The notes: generated from the letters alone by a model not told the origin. Positions 21,601-35,975 are shown, counted from the stretch's first letter. The stretch: DNA of 64,000 nucleotides from Erodium maritimum (GCA_963921825.1 OY997588.1:7950001-8014000); one strand, 5' to 3'. Program-made: numbers and translations.

Positions 21601-22629
21601 AATTTCTATTTCTTTCCTATTTATCATTTTGCCTAAAATGAGTTGAGTTGGTCTTCTAATATTATGACATGTAAAACCATATTTGTCTATCATTTTGTTT
21701 TGAAGTTATCATACAAACTTAACTTTTTACATAGTCGGGTAATAGGACTAACGTTTTGAATGAGTTTTGATTGTTTTTAATAGTCGACTGTTAAGATTTC
21801 AAAACAAAACTCGTTTAGAGATATGATTTACACAATGACATTTGTCTAGCGTTATGTCCTAACATATCTTTTTTCTACGATTCACGAGGACTCTTCGGTG
21901 CATAATTCCGATCAAAATATTAGTATTATAAATAAGAAGATCCTTGGATCAGTAAATGAAAAATCAATATTAACATGTAGACGATAAAATATCGTCCAAA
22001 AGGTAAGAGTCATAACAAACAGGTCCACATCTTTATGAGCACAGTGGTGGCTGAATCTGTGTCTCCATTGATGGGAATCAGTGCCTCGGGAATCAATGAG
22101 CCTCTATCATCATTACTGCAGCTTCTCAAACCCAGCTTTGTTACCATTTCACTACAACTCAGTCATTTAAAGTTTTAAAGCAAGCAAAACTCAAGTTCCA
22201 CATGAGATAATTAAAAGATCCAAGACCTGAGGTAATTGTCATTTGTATATAGTGAGTTCAAGTTTGATGTCCCAATTTCAAATTATTTGGCACTTGATTT
22301 TCTGTACAAATTGGTAGATGGGACAAGGGAGATTAAGAAGAAAAAGATGTGGAACAAACTGGTCCACCCACTGACAAGGGGAACTTTATTTACCCAATAT
22401 AGTTTGTCTAAGCTGTCATCAAAAGTTTGGTTTCTGTGAAGCTATTTGTAGAAAGTACATCATGTAAATTCAACACTAGTTTCTACCCTTTTGTAAATTG
22501 CTATAAAACAGTAAAACCAACCGGTTTCGGTATTCCCGGATAGTCAGATAACAAATATTGAGCATAGTTCATATGATAAAAGTAATATAGGTGATAGAGA
22601 CCAAAAGAAGGTGTAAGTCATAATTAACG
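21601..22629. other. Intergenic, no gene recognised
   Basis: Only short ORFs without recognisable domains are seen. AT-rich. Confidence 0.4.
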
Positions 22630-23330
22630 TGAACCTTAAATCGTATATATCACAATCAATCACAGAATAAATAGATGAAAAGGGTTTTAGGAATACCTTC
22701 ATTCATGGTTGTAGATGTAATTGTAGATGATCTTGGTTGGGCATAACAGACTTGTATCCAGAACGTACTCGGATTGCCTACGTACTCTCCAATAGTATAT
22801 GAGAGATCAAACTCCACGTAGTTCGTTTTATGAACTTCGGTTTCTCTCCCCTTCCTATACACTCATTTAGGTGTTTTGTGAATTGTATACTTATGAAAGA
22901 ATAAGTTATATGTATTTATAAGTGGAGAGATAATCAAATTCCTTATTAGAGTTTTATCAGGTTTCAATCTCTTCCCTCCATCACAATAGATATTGAATAA
23001 GTAAAAACTTTTTTACCAATCAATTGCTAATTACCATTTAGTTAGAATAACATGTTTCTAAAGTGATGGGTTTCTAATTGTCCACGTAATAGGGAAGATT
23101 ATATTTATATTTAATAACCACAAATAAATATATTCTAACAATCTCCCACTTGGTCATATAGAACGGTCTTTATCCAAAGTATTAAACTTAATATCTTTAT
23201 ACGGTAGCTATAAGTGTCTTGACTAATCCAATAGACAATGAGAGTTATGGCGGTCACACATATAAGCAAAATTTACTTTGCAACATGATTCTTTCCATGT
23301 ACTACAACATTGCCTACCTTCAGAACAAGA
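22630..23330 (-). mobile_element. Copia-type 3' LTR with adjoining interior end
   Basis: On the minus strand an LTR starts TGTTAGAATA at 23140 and appears to end TTCA at 22630, about 511 bp. Immediately before it lies a polypurine tract, AAGTGGGAGAT (23141-23151), the normal plus-strand priming site of Copia elements. The interior continues to about 23330 without coding sequence. No matching 5' LTR, gag or pol is in the window, so it is a 5'-truncated remnant. Confidence 0.65.
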
Positions 23331-24288
23331 CCATAAGGAGAGGGGGACAGATCATGATCGATCGGTTTCCCATTTTCGGCTAAAAAACATCTGGTGCACT
23401 ACATAGGGGCGGTGTGGGTGCAGACTCGTACAGTCCCAATTGTGATTCGTTGGTCGAGGTTGAGAACAGGTGGATGGGAGTTTGGACACGAGGGGTCACG
23501 GCGGGCATCACATGCTTGGAGGGCATCCCGATCATAATCTTGGGAGTCGGCACAATGGGTAAGAGCACAGCACGAGGACGGCTTGGACAGAGGCTTTGAG
23601 AAGATGACGGCAAGCGACGTATTAGGAGAGAAGAGGCCAAACCCTAAAGGCCGGTTTTTAACCAAGATCTTTCTTCCGCTATGAGTTGATTGATCACATA
23701 AAATTGGTAAAGTCTTGACATTATCTTTCCCCTTCCCACTGCAGAATACTGGTAACAAGGGGAAACTACATAACAACACGAGCCCTTGTTGGAGTTTGAC
23801 CCCAAATCACTATCACCATGTTTTCATATCGCCAACTCCTTGACACTATGCATGTGCCCAAAGTCCCTCGCCTGTCTTTAGCCTACCCAACTGATCTGCA
23901 CCTTCTCATGTCACATTATGATTCTTCACCTTGGTGTTCCTAAAATTTCTTACTATTTCTGATTTTTCAATGAGAATCTTTACAATAATACAGAATTTGG
24001 TTCAATGCCTCCTACATGATAATTTGAGGATTAGTTTATACAACTCGCTGTAATAACAGAGGATCAGTGTGATTGGAACTAAAGATGTTAGTGTGATGAT
24101 CATGTACAAACTAACAATAGTTTAAGCATAATGATTCAACACTAAGGATAATCCCATAGATTTGAGACGTGGGTTCCAAATTAAGATAGTGCAATTAGAT
24201 TTCATTTCCAAGAGATTTACATCCACTAATTCTCTAAGAACAACCACCACATCATAGATCTGATTCCAGAAAATAACACAAAATGAAC
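23331..24288. other. Unclassified repeat-like sequence, then histone 3' flank
   Basis: 23340-23820 has higher GC and an interrupted minus-strand frame (DQSTHSGRKILVKNRPLGFG) that looks like retroelement debris but was not assigned. The right part is the 3' flank of the histone gene and shares the words TTAGATTTCA and GATTTAC with the flank of the second histone copy. Confidence 0.4.
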
Positions 24289-24314
24289 CAGCATATCGCA
24301 GATTCGGGAAAGTT

Positions 24315-24815
<501 letters not shown>

Positions 24816-24947
24816 CTATTTATTGAATAAGGGTTGGAAAGGCGGGAGCTTTCTGAAATTTTAGCGATGGTGCGTAGTTTCGGAGAGTGAATTTCAGCCG
24901 TTGTTAGACTGTGATGTAACGGATGGGATCACGTTAGGATAGAGAGG

Positions 24948-24955
24948 TGCGGATC
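24948..24955 (+). promoter_or_regulatory. Histone octamer-like element upstream of H3 copy 1
   Basis: TGCGGATC matches the plant histone octamer CGCGGATC at 7 of 8 positions. It lies about 225 bp before the start codon, within the imperfect palindrome CGGATCGCTATCCG (24950-24963). A counterpart sits at the same distance before the second H3 gene. Confidence 0.5.
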
Positions 24956-25350
24956 GCTATCCGAGGACGTTATGAAGTGACCAATGAAACTATTTTACAC
25001 AAAACGACGTCATTTCACACAAACTACTATGGTAAAGAATCTTTCATCGGATTCAGAGGCATTCGTCTATTAAAACGACGTCATTTTACCAAAGTTTATG
25101 TCATGAAGAAGTTTACATTAAAGAAAAATGAATGTTACTCTTACAATGAAAATAGTTTCAGGTAAGTGACATTGTTACAACAGAAGAAGAAAATGGATAA
25201 ATTCAATTTTACATTGTGACTTAAACTCTAACCATCATATTAATACATTGAATCATCCCTCTAGTGTAAGGCAACACCAACTACCCATTATTCATATGAC
25301 ATTTCTATATATACAACAAACATACAATACACATATGAGAGAAACAAAAA

Positions 25351-27955
25351 TCATACCCAATTGTTTGGGAGTGGAAAATCATGGAAACTGAAGGACCGCT
25401 CACCGGCAGTGTCTCGCCTGAGCTTGAACTCTCCTCCATCACTCTCAGTTTCAGAATCAAAAGGTAGCTCGGCCGGCAATGGCTGTACTTGGTTGTCATT
25501 GGGCCGGCATGCTAACTGAACTTCAGGCGGTAATGGCATCTCAGGTAGAGAAGGCATGGCAAGGTGTGGTGGAGCAGCCCTGGTTTGAAGCGGAGGAGCC
25601 TGTTGGAGGGGCAGGTCACACAACATCAAGTGAATGAGGATCGGGACCTTGGCGTGTCGGTGCAACGACAGCTTCTGGCTGAGGGAGACTGTGTCGAAGC
25701 ACCTGACAGCTCCTGTGGAGGAGACCATCCATGGGAGGACCTTCTGGTTTGACACTCTTGAAATGACTAGCAGCTTCGATGCACTTCTTGCTTCCCTGTA
25801 GAGATCGAGGAGCCCTGATCTTGTTGAAGGTGCATTTTCATCATCATCTATGACTGTGGATATGTATATGAATCCCTGTCAAGTACCAACAAACATTAAC
25901 TGAGCTGTACCATAAGATATTGTGTATTGTTATAATTCTTATATCGACTAGATCAGGTGTATGCTCCCTTATGTAGAAGAGAGCTCCAATTTTTTGTGAC
26001 TCTCCCCTCCCAACAAACACTGAATAGGGAGACACCCGATAGAAAATAGGAAGATGTAAATAAAGGGTGAGGTACCACTATTGGGACTCAAACTCAGGTC
26101 TCAAAACGGAAGTTCAAGTGTTTGACTAGCTGGACACACAAGTTTTGGTAAGCAGTATGTTAACAGTGAAATTGGATACCTCTGCTGTGCGGCTAATGGC
26201 AAATCCAAGCTTTGAATCACCTTCTTCTAGTCTGATTTCAACAGGGTATTCTGTTCCGAGAGGAGCATACCATAGACGAACTGCTCTTACTACACCTATG
26301 TCTACTCCATGGTAATCCTCAAAACCATACAGGCTTGCATTTGCTAGGTTGGATAAATCGGATAATGACCCTGCATTCACAGTGGAAGAAGCCGTCTCTC
26401 CAGATATCTGTTACAAAACAAGAAAGACACAAATCATGTGGGTTATGACTTATAACTTGGATGAATCCAGAACAGTTGATCAGTGATGTATATGAATCAC
26501 TACTTATATAATCCTTCCTCTTGTCCTGCATAAACTACACTTATATAAATTTCCAGATATCAAAACAAATCAGCTACGCCTAAATGTCAGTGAAACAACA
26601 CCAGGCCTTAAGGTTATAGGATGTAGATAGAGGTTATTGATAGTCCAAAAACAAGATCAAAGGTCATATTCAAGTTGCTTTTCGATTATACCTTGGTGAG
26701 CATGGACTCGGTCTGGATGTTCATGAAGACTATAGGGACACCCAAAGCTTGGGATGCATTTAGCCATGTATGCGCCCTGGCAAGGGTGTCGTCCAAGTCA
26801 TTGTAGCGAGAAGCTACTTTATCTGAAGCTTTTGGAATGAAGAGTATGGAGAGGAAGCCACTTGAACCAGGAACTGATAGAAATGTCTGCATCTTCCTCT
26901 CCCATGAATAAGAGACATACCCATCATGAAGCTGATAACTTGACAGTGCATTAACCATCCTCGAGTTCCTTGAATCTGCGATGCATAAATCGTGCAGCTA
27001 AGACATAGTATGCAAAATTGCAAACCCATCACAGGAAATCAAGTGACAAGTGTTTTGGCCTATACACAGAGTAATGTCATGACAACTATTTAAACCCGCG
27101 AAGATGAACCAACGGCATAAGGAGATAGAAATATAGAAACAATACATGATTAAGTTTGGTGAAAACTCACTCAAATGGGTTTCACAAGCAATGGACCAAA
27201 GTTGAAATGGAGGCTTTCACATGGACATGTGACACAACACATTCTCATGTGTTGACAATGAGATGAAAATCAAGTCTTCCAAAAAAACAATGTTGACTAA
27301 TAAGTGGATATACATCTATGTAAATAGTTTCCATATATAATTTAAAATGACATTTCTATGGACTCATCATTGCAAATGCAAACCACAAAGGGGGAAATTA
27401 ACTTTGTGCCATAAAAATCAAGTGAGAAAAACAAAATAATCAAAGGAAATTGTGCAAAACAAACAGTGTTAGAGCAATAGATTTCAACAAAATGGGTGAG
27501 AAAAAAAGTCAAAAGTCAACAAAAGCACACGCACCTTGCAAGAGGAAGCACTCGGCCTCGGTGCGATCCAGGAACCCGACGGCGTAATTGGGGTCGGCGA
27601 TTGAACGGAGCATGTACTGCCTCCTCCCGCCGGAATCGTTGGGGACGATGCAGGCCTGGAGCTCGGCGAAGTCGTCGGCGCCGCGGCGGACGCGGACGAA
27701 GATGGAGGTCTCCTTGTTCTTATACGAAGTGTGGAGAATCTTCTGGATTTTGCTCCGCCCGTTCTTAAACGGGGACTTGATGGACATGGAGTTCCCGATC
27801 CTGAGCTCCTCGACGATGTCGCCGGTCTGGAGCATGTCGGCCGTCCACTCGTCGCCCTTGGAGGTCCCTTTGAGACACTCGATCGACAGCACCACCGGCG
27901 ATTTCGCCTCCGCCGCCGCGGCGGCTGCCTGCGCTGCTCCTCTGTCCATGCTCAT
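25351..27955 (-). CDS. Conserved plant protein of unknown function, four exons, 485 aa
   Basis: Exons on the minus strand are 27955-27535, 26975-26692, 26407-26180 and 25875-25351. All introns are GT-AG, and the joined frame is open to the stop at 25351. I do not recognise a named family. What can be seen: an Ala-rich N-terminus, a first domain (SPVVLSIECLKGTSKGDEW to NYAVGFLDRTEAECF, about 18-138), a central part with DTLARAHTWLNASQ and VPIVFMNIQTESML, and a later part (VEIRLEEGDSKLGFAISRTA, GFIYISTVIDDDENAP, ASKLLVISRVSNQKVLPW) with the look of a PDZ-like fold. A Pro-rich tail ends FHDFPLPNNWV. No signal peptide or membrane segment. Exon 4 begins at a Gly right after the GFAISRTAE strand. 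Function not assigned; the gene lies between two H3 copies. Confidence 0.8.
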
Positions 27956-30207
27956 GTTCGCGTTCGTGTGTTGTGCGTTTCGAATCTGCTCATTTAAACT
28001 CGGAGCTCTTTGGTTTTGGTCATCGCAGTGATGATTCTACATTTCTGGTATAAAATAGAAATGAGAATACAAGGAAAAAGGAAGGGCGGTTGTGGAATTT
28101 CACACTCTCGTCGTTGAGAAGTCTTTCAAATAATCAATTAAATTAGGAAAATGTTTTTATTTCTCATTAAAAAAACTACTCGTTTCTAGTACTTGAAACT
28201 GATGACCAAACTAAGATTAAATAGCACTGCAGGTTCAATACAAACGAGAATTCCTCGTTGCTCAAAAGATTATTTTATAAATTGGTAACCGGAGTGATCG
28301 TCCCAAACATACGGAACTTGATTAGGTATGAGCTCTCGACAAATTATTGGATTAAATCATTAATTTTGAGTACTACAAAACTTTCAATAAACTATATAAA
28401 TTTGCAAAAGTATAAAATAATTTATTACTTTTTGAAAAAAAATTACATTGTGAATTATTTTGCATATGTAAATTCATTATCTTTAACACAATTTAATCAT
28501 ATGATCGTCACATGACATGAACTTATCTTACAAAATCTTATCGCTTGTATTACATATATAATCTTCATGTACGTATTTTGTAATTTGAAACCCTTGTATA
28601 TTCATTTTTATAAGATACTCTTGATTTTTTTATAAAGAAAATAAACATAACATTGTTTGTGGATTTACATACAAAAATAATTTACAGTAAGGTTTTATAA
28701 AACATGTCTAGTTTCACTGTAATTTTGGTGCAATTATTCGTGAGTTTATTCGTTCTCATGGAATGATATGTATGAAAGGGTAAAGCAGATCCTAAACTCA
28801 AACCTTTGTATGAAAAACGGAGATCAAAAGTCAAAGTTATCGGCCCACTACATTAAGGTACAGTTTTGTCTCATGTTTTTGGTCAAACACTTTCCAGAAG
28901 ATCCATTCCCAAATGGACCCATCTAAGCATCACGGAATGATTTTGGTGAAATCACAAGTTACAGCAACTTCTTCTTTTCCTCGGACAGTTGACTAAACAG
29001 ATATGCCAACAGTTCCGTAGAAATCGCAGAGTTTACTACAGGATCAAGGAACATAAATCAGGATTAGTGGACTTATCTAATCCCAATGCGGCTATCAACG
29101 AGGAAGTTTCACAAGCTGCGTTGACTATTCGAGGCAGTTGACTAGGTACACAGTCCCGTGAAAAGTCAGCTCCACATGTCATGAACCTGTGGAGGTAAGT
29201 GATTCAGAATGAAGAATAGTAACAGCCATCACAGCTGGTAACACCAAAAATGGAACAACCTCAATCTCTCCAAATCTTTGAAGTACCAATACGAAACTGC
29301 TCTGCACTATGTAATTATAGTATGTACATAGATATATATGTACTGGCAATGTTTGAGACACCTGTCCTCGCTATGTCACCTCCTCACACGAAAAAAAAAT
29401 CAACAACTATTTTTAAGGATGAAAAAAACAGGGTTAAACCTAGTTTCTATTTTTTTGGTAAAGTTATGATTTCATTTTTAATGAGCTCTCTGGTCGGGTG
29501 CAGGTCATTCCCCTATCAATAAGCATAAACACCCAATCGAACTCAGATCACATTCGGGAATCCGTTAAAAGTAGAGATATTTTGCAAATATTCCAAATCG
29601 AAGTAGGCTTAACAAAGTTTTCAAAATATGTGCACAAACGCAACGGTCATATGAGAATCATGTTCATAGATTGCCCAGAAGGCAATAAAATATTCATGGA
29701 AGCAAATGGACCCATTAAGTTGATCATTTCATTCTCATCAGTCAATTCAGGCCTAACTTTCTTCTCCTCCAAGTTCTGATTTCTCAGGAAATTTCTGGGT
29801 AAGATTTATAAACTATATCACAAATCACAATCAAGGTACAGTTGATTAGTTGTTTGAAAAGTAAGTAGATTATAAAAATTATTAAGAACTCAAAACTGAT
29901 CTATAGATGAAGGGAGAGTACGCAATGATGATGTATTTGTGTGACACAACAAGAACAAGTCAATACTTAGGATTCTTCCAGTCAAGTCAAGATCACTATT
30001 TAAGAATTTTAACAAGAAGAAGAATATAGAAACTGGTTGAAATCAAACTTTGATAACTTCTTCAAGGACTCAAGCATAAGAATAAAAAAACCATGAAATT
30101 GAATGACACTTCCTGGTAATAACTAATTCAATCTCTTCTGAGGAGGAGTAAGATCTTTAGACCAAGTCTAAGCAAAAATTAAGCAAGCCTTAAGATTCTT
30201 CAATCAC
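27956..30207. other. Mostly intergenic; possible 3' part of a small minus-strand gene
   Basis: 27956-28200 is the promoter side of the preceding gene. 28200-29000 is AT-rich with nothing recognised. At about 29826-29650 on the minus strand an acceptor-like CCCAG is followed by an open stretch (NLEEKKVRPELTDENEMINL) that could be a last exon of the candidate gene at 30208-30719, but the reading phase does not join simply. Confidence 0.3.
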
Positions 30208-30719
30208 CTATATAACAAATCAGATTATTGAAATGTTCTTTATACTGAAGTTTGTTATCATCCCCACATACTTCCATGGAAGAGTTGCCCTGACACAAAA
30301 TTATATTTTCATGACTAACAATGATCGTCACTTAAAACAGCAAAAGAACAAAGACGTCTCAAGGTTTGAGAAAACAATTACTCTTTTCAGAGGAATTAAC
30401 AAAGCTGCTACGCATGAGGTATTAAGAATATTCATCCCGTCAATTAGTTACCAACACTAAGTGAGTTGGACATAATCAGAGCATAACTTACATAATTCCT
30501 AATCTTTGCAACAACAAAAAATGCATGAGACTCTCATCGTGAGACAAAGGGATCGATTGTTATACACAAAACTGTAAAATGAATCCTTACCGCCAGCAGA
30601 CTTGACATACTGCTATGTTGATCATCCAGCAAGCAACCACAATCAACAAATCTAATTGTATCAGCAGCAAAATATACATTGGCTGACAATTGCATCCCCG
30701 CTTCTTCGCTCCCGCACAT
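30208..30719 (-). CDS. Candidate small gene, exons only partly resolved
   Basis: Exon-like block 30719-30591 reads MCGSEEAGMQLSANVYFAAD and on to SSMSSLLA, with the donor GCG|GTAAGG. A second block, 30289-30208, follows the acceptor TGTGTCAG and reads GNSSMEVCGDDNKLQYKEHF and on, ending at ATAG|GTGATT. The first is in phase 0 with the second, and the ATG is the first after an upstream stop. No domain was recognised. The two blocks could be real exons of an uncharacterised protein, or non-coding RNA exons. The 3' end is unresolved. Confidence 0.25.
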
Positions 30720-31549
30720 TGTTCATCCAGATTATCAAGCTTCTGTAGCCTGATTAATAGCACCTGGTCCTGGAAAATCATTACCAAAAACAACAAAATT
30801 AGATAAACTCTGGTGTAACTCGACGCTTGCACAGACAAAAAAGTTCTAATGGAACCAAATAGGACATGGAAAGCCAATTAACATCTGTGCTGACAGCTTG
30901 AGGTCCTGAGGTTATTTCAAAAACTATATGCAGGCAGTCAGTCATTGAGATACCAAAACACCATAATGTCAAATCGTGAGTAATTTTTTTTAAGAATATG
31001 AGTGTAACATTTAAATTTAATGAAATACCAATTTAAATCCTAGCAGAAGATGATGATCAAGGAAAATTAACATCAAAAGAAGAACCCGGCACTAAACCAA
31101 ACAATTAAACAGAGATTCATCAACACAGCGTGACATTTAAGGACAAATATAACTTAGAAACGAGCTAAATTAGAGTGCCACAAATGCATTTACAGAGCAA
31201 ATTAAATCGACCAACTTCAAACAAACCCAATTTCCAAAAACAGCAACATTCACTAACCCTGTAGCAGCTACAACAAGGACTCTCTGAAGGAAGAAGATAT
31301 CCCAAATTGAATAAAGGAATTGGGGATTTTCAATTAACCATTGCAGGTTCATGCATATCAAATTTATGTAGAGTCGACAGAGGAAGCTAAGGATGGGGAC
31401 GATAAAAGAAGACCAAAACACGAACATAAAATTCCGATATCGCCATTAGATTTCACTTCCAACGGATTTACAAAACACCAAATACAGTAGAAACTATCTA
31501 ATTCGAGAAAACGGAAATTGAAATTGCATATCGCAGATTCGGGAAAGTT
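30720..31549. other. Possible leader of the candidate gene, and 3' flank of H3 copy 2
   Basis: No certain coding sequence. A minus-strand acceptor-like TTTTCCAG near 30775 precedes the candidate gene's first coding block and may mark a spliced leader. 31440-31549 is the 3' flank of the second H3 gene. Confidence 0.3.
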
Positions 31550-32187
<638 letters not shown>

Positions 32188-32195
32188 GATCCGTG
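32188..32195 (-). promoter_or_regulatory. Histone octamer-like element upstream of H3 copy 2
   Basis: CACGGATC on the minus strand matches CGCGGATC at 7 of 8 positions. It lies about 230 bp before the ATG, the same distance as in copy 1 but in reverse orientation. Confidence 0.45.
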
Positions 32196-33282
32196 GGTTC
32201 TGAAAAGGATCAATAGAATGAGAGTTCGAAAGGCGGCACATATTTTTCATTTGGTGGTGAAATTTCTAATTGCGCGGGAGAGCTCGGAACTTTACAAATA
32301 GTGTAATTTTTTTTTTGAAACGATTTCTCTCCCTACGACCGTATATTAATTCTCTCAATTTATGTCAAAACAAAAAAAGAAAGGAAATTTAATTTTAATA
32401 AGTGAAATTTGAGAAAATATATGAACTTATTTTTTTATATATTTTTTAATATACAAATGAAATTTTATTCATACAAAGTTAAAGTTAAAGGCAAAAGTGA
32501 CAGTATAAAAGTGAAAATCAACTAATATAATGAAATACAGTTTCAGTAACGGCCGAAACATTAATTTTATAATCGAGTGCCCGGTAGAACTCAGGGAGAT
32601 GCTAGGGGCGGTTCCACATTCCAATTATTCTTTGCGTTGTGAATCCATGAGTCTTTCTCTGTCTCAACTATGTCAAGGACAGGAGGAGGCTGGGAATCAT
32701 AAGGTATTTGATTCACATAGGTCGGGGTGTGACTCCTAATCGACACCCTAAGGTGCCCTAGGTGATTCATGGCGACATACGAGGCAACACACTATGTCTC
32801 GCTATTTCCCCATCGTGGCCAACCTCCTCGGCATCATCCGTGTAGTTTAGGATCCAACCCCGAAAACGGAAGTACGAGCGAAACTCCGTCATCCGATAGG
32901 TAAGGGTGCTGGAATCGCCTGACCCATGAGGGGATGGGTACCAGCGACAACGAGGCTCCTCTCTTCGTATTCCAAAGGGAGTCGGGAAGGGAGGAGCAGG
33001 ACGACGATCCTCATTTTGTCAGGTGTCTCGGGGATGTCGATGGTCATCTCCTAGATTGTCCATGCACGGACGAGTGTCCACCGTATCACGGATCCTTAAC
33101 ATCGTGTTCGTCACCCGTAGTGATCGGAAAGGGTCTTTCTCATTTGGTGCAGCGTTGATCGGTTCGAAGAAGACTCACGCATAGTGGGGGATCAGCTTCC
33201 ACGAGTAGGGATCCCGAGATCAATACCATCGCTTCTGCATAGGTGTGGTTGTGGAGTGAACTCCTCCTCACAGAACAAGACA
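32196..33282. other. Repeat-like, GC-richer sequence left of the LTR
   Basis: 32196-32530 is AT-rich flank. 32540-33282 has repetitive, GC-rich character with scattered stops in all frames (for example CTAAGGTGCCCTAGGTGATT, about 32748-32767). It appears continuous in style with 35976-36400 on the other side of the LTR, as if one older element was split. Family not assigned. Confidence 0.35.
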
Positions 33283-35975
33283 TGTCGCGTGGTCTCTTGG
33301 CGGTGCCTAGAGAAAGGGCTGGTCCTAGAGTCTTATTGGTAGGAGCCGGCCGAGCAGGCCCGCTCCGACTCAGCCCGCGTCTCGCCTTGGGTCGTGAAAC
33401 CCAAAGGATCGCCTGAGGCCCCTTTTGGCTCAAGCCCACCCGAGCCTCGGTTTAAAAGCGCGGAAAATAGGGTTTTGCCCTATTTTCCCTCAGCGTCGTT
33501 CCTCAGATCCTCTCTCCCCGAACCCTATCTCCTTCTTCTCCCTTCCCGACTCCACCGTCTCCCTCCCCCTCTCTCTCTTCACCAGCGCCCTCACCCCGCC
33601 CCTCTCTTCCTCATCATCTCCGTCCAGAGCTACAGGCTGCCGTCGCACGCCACCGTCTCCCTCTCCATCTCCGACCCTTTCTTCCTCTTCCCCTTCGAAC
33701 CGCTCGTCGCCGCCTCACACTTCTTTCTCCCTTCACACGCCACCGTTTCCTCTCCTCTTCACCGTTCAGTCGCCACCGTCTCCGTGCACGTCCAGCCGGG
33801 ACGTGCTCGCCGGAACACTCGCCAGATCTGGGACAAGAGCCGTCGTGCTTGTCCAGATCTGAAGCGAGAAACATAGACGCCGTGCCCCGCCCACCCACGG
33901 CCTCAACCACCGCCAGCCTTCGTCCCTACGGTGAGGTCCCGGCCGATGACGTTTTCACCGTTGGTCGGTCGGAATCTGACCGCAACGTTCTTCTTCCCTT
34001 TTTGGTCTTTTTCCCGTTACGTGTTGGATCAGGTCGAGATCGAATCAGAAATTAAGAGTAAACAAATTAACAGAGTTTAAAGGAAAAGTTGTTAAAACGA
34101 AAATCAGATTTAAATCAAAGGGAAAAAGAAAACAATTCTTATTTTAAAAAGATTGTTATTTGGACTTCTGATCGAACTTGGAACCTTGAACGGTTGAACG
34201 ATGTCGGAACCTCGGAGGAATAAAATCGGACTTAGAACGGGACAAAAAGTGGAACGCTGAATCGGACACCTCGGGAATCGTGCCCCGAAACTCGCACCTT
34301 GGAATTATGCATCGAAACTCGCGCCCGGGATTCGTGCATTGGGAACTGCGTCTCGGAAAACGTGCACCGGGTTCTGTGCTCGGGGCTCGAGTACTCGAAC
34401 CTGATTTGTCGTATAATCCCGTTTTTAGCCCGCTCGAGTTTAAAAGACAATAGTTGAACTTAAATCGAACCCGTCGTAACTTTTAACTTATCTTTGTAAC
34501 CGTTTTTGATTTTGACTTTCCGTATAATTTAGAGTCCGGCTTCGATCGAAGAGAAGACCGAAGGTAGCAAGCCAAGACGTCAGCAGCTATGAGACGTAGC
34601 TGTTGTTCTTCGGTTGAGGTAGGAAACGTAGCGGATACCGGTTCAATTGCGGAAAGTTACTAGTATGCCTATAGGTCGTTTTTAATTAATTTGAATTGTT
34701 AGAACGACATGATTAGGATGTGAGGAACGAGCGAACCGGGGGATATCTTACGTGTCATGTCGAGCCGTAAGTTTGGGGCTGTTGTGCTGGTAGAAATGCA
34801 TGCGGGCCTTGGCAAGCCCTTAGGTTGTGTGTTGATTGATTTGCCCTGTTTTTGATTGAAATGCACGCTGTGTTATTTACGTATGTTAGATCGAGAAGCA
34901 TGTCGTAATATTACCCGGTGTTCTATGTGGGGTTATCTTTGGGCAAGTGTGTCATGCGTGTGATTGACATGAACCATTGCTTGTGAAATGGTCGGGTGGT
35001 TGATAGACCGACGTTACTGGTTTGGTAAGATTGTTGGGCTTGGTAAGCCGTGTTTGATTATGGCATTGCGATGTGTGATATTATCTTGAAGTTTGTTCCA
35101 AGAGGAGTTGTATTCCGGTTTGGTACCTACGACCGAGGGGGTACGCCGGTGTAGGGTAGTACCTAGGCCGACGGTGTGGTCCCACATATACGCGGTCCCC
35201 TGGGTAGTGGTTCCGGTACGATACCTGCATCGAGGGGGTATTCCGATGTGGGATATCTAGGCCGACGGTTTGTGTTGTTCTTTTCCCGAAGGAGTGCCGG
35301 GAAGAGGTCTAGGCCGATGGAGATTCTAGTATGATGTATTGAGATTGTGCCCCGAGTGTTTGCCGGGAAGATATATAGGTCGACGTTGTGTGTTCCGGTA
35401 CGATATGATAGAGTCGGGCTGTGGACAGCCAACATAGTAGGGGACTACAGTACGGGACGTGTGTGTGTTTTACTGTTTACGCTGTTTGTTGATCTGTTAA
35501 GTAGTGCGGTTGCAGTTTGTGCTTGTTCGTGTGAGTATGTTTGTGAGTGTGGTTGATCTTGAGTTGAGGCTTGTGGTTACGAGTTCCGTTGGAAATTAGT
35601 GTGTGCTGTACTAGTATGCCCTAATTGGACGGTTACCCGTGGTGGTGAGCGCTTGCTTATAACCTTAACTACTTTTCCTGCTGAGCGAAAGCTCACCCCC
35701 TTACCTTGTTGTTTTTCAGGTGTTGAGCGGGGTTGTGCTAGCAGGACATAACTGAGCTTGGGAGCTGGTGAGTTCTTGTCTTGTAGGTCTAGTGACGTAT
35801 TGTGTTTTGAACTAAAGATATATTTTACGTTTTATTTAAGAGCGGTTGACTCTTTTATTCAAATTTATGAACCGCAGATTATTATTTTAAGATTTACGAC
35901 TTTACTTTCATTTAAATTTATTAATGTTTTAGTTCACGTCTCGAGTCCGGCCAAAACCGAATTTGGGGCGTGACA
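33283..35975 (+). mobile_element. Probable solo LTR of a Gypsy (Tekay/Del-like) element
   Basis: Begins TGTCGCG at 33283 and ends GGGGCGTGACA at 35975; these ends form the imperfect inverted TGTC...GACA typical of large plant Gypsy LTRs. Inside are a TATA-like TTTAAAAG near 33450 with a CT-rich transcribed leader, several TAGGCCGACGG-type words (about 35164, 35258, 35309 and 35377), and CTGAGCGAAAGCTCACCCC near 35680, familiar from Tekay-type LTRs. The sequence after 35975 lacks a primer-binding site, arguing for a solo LTR. The flanking 5-mers AGACA and AGTGG do not match, so a clean target duplication is lacking. Confidence 0.55.

Noticed and set aside
33394..34055. Ser/Pro-rich ORFs of up to 160 codons
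   Set aside because: They lie in the CT-rich leader of the Gypsy LTR and have low-complexity composition only.
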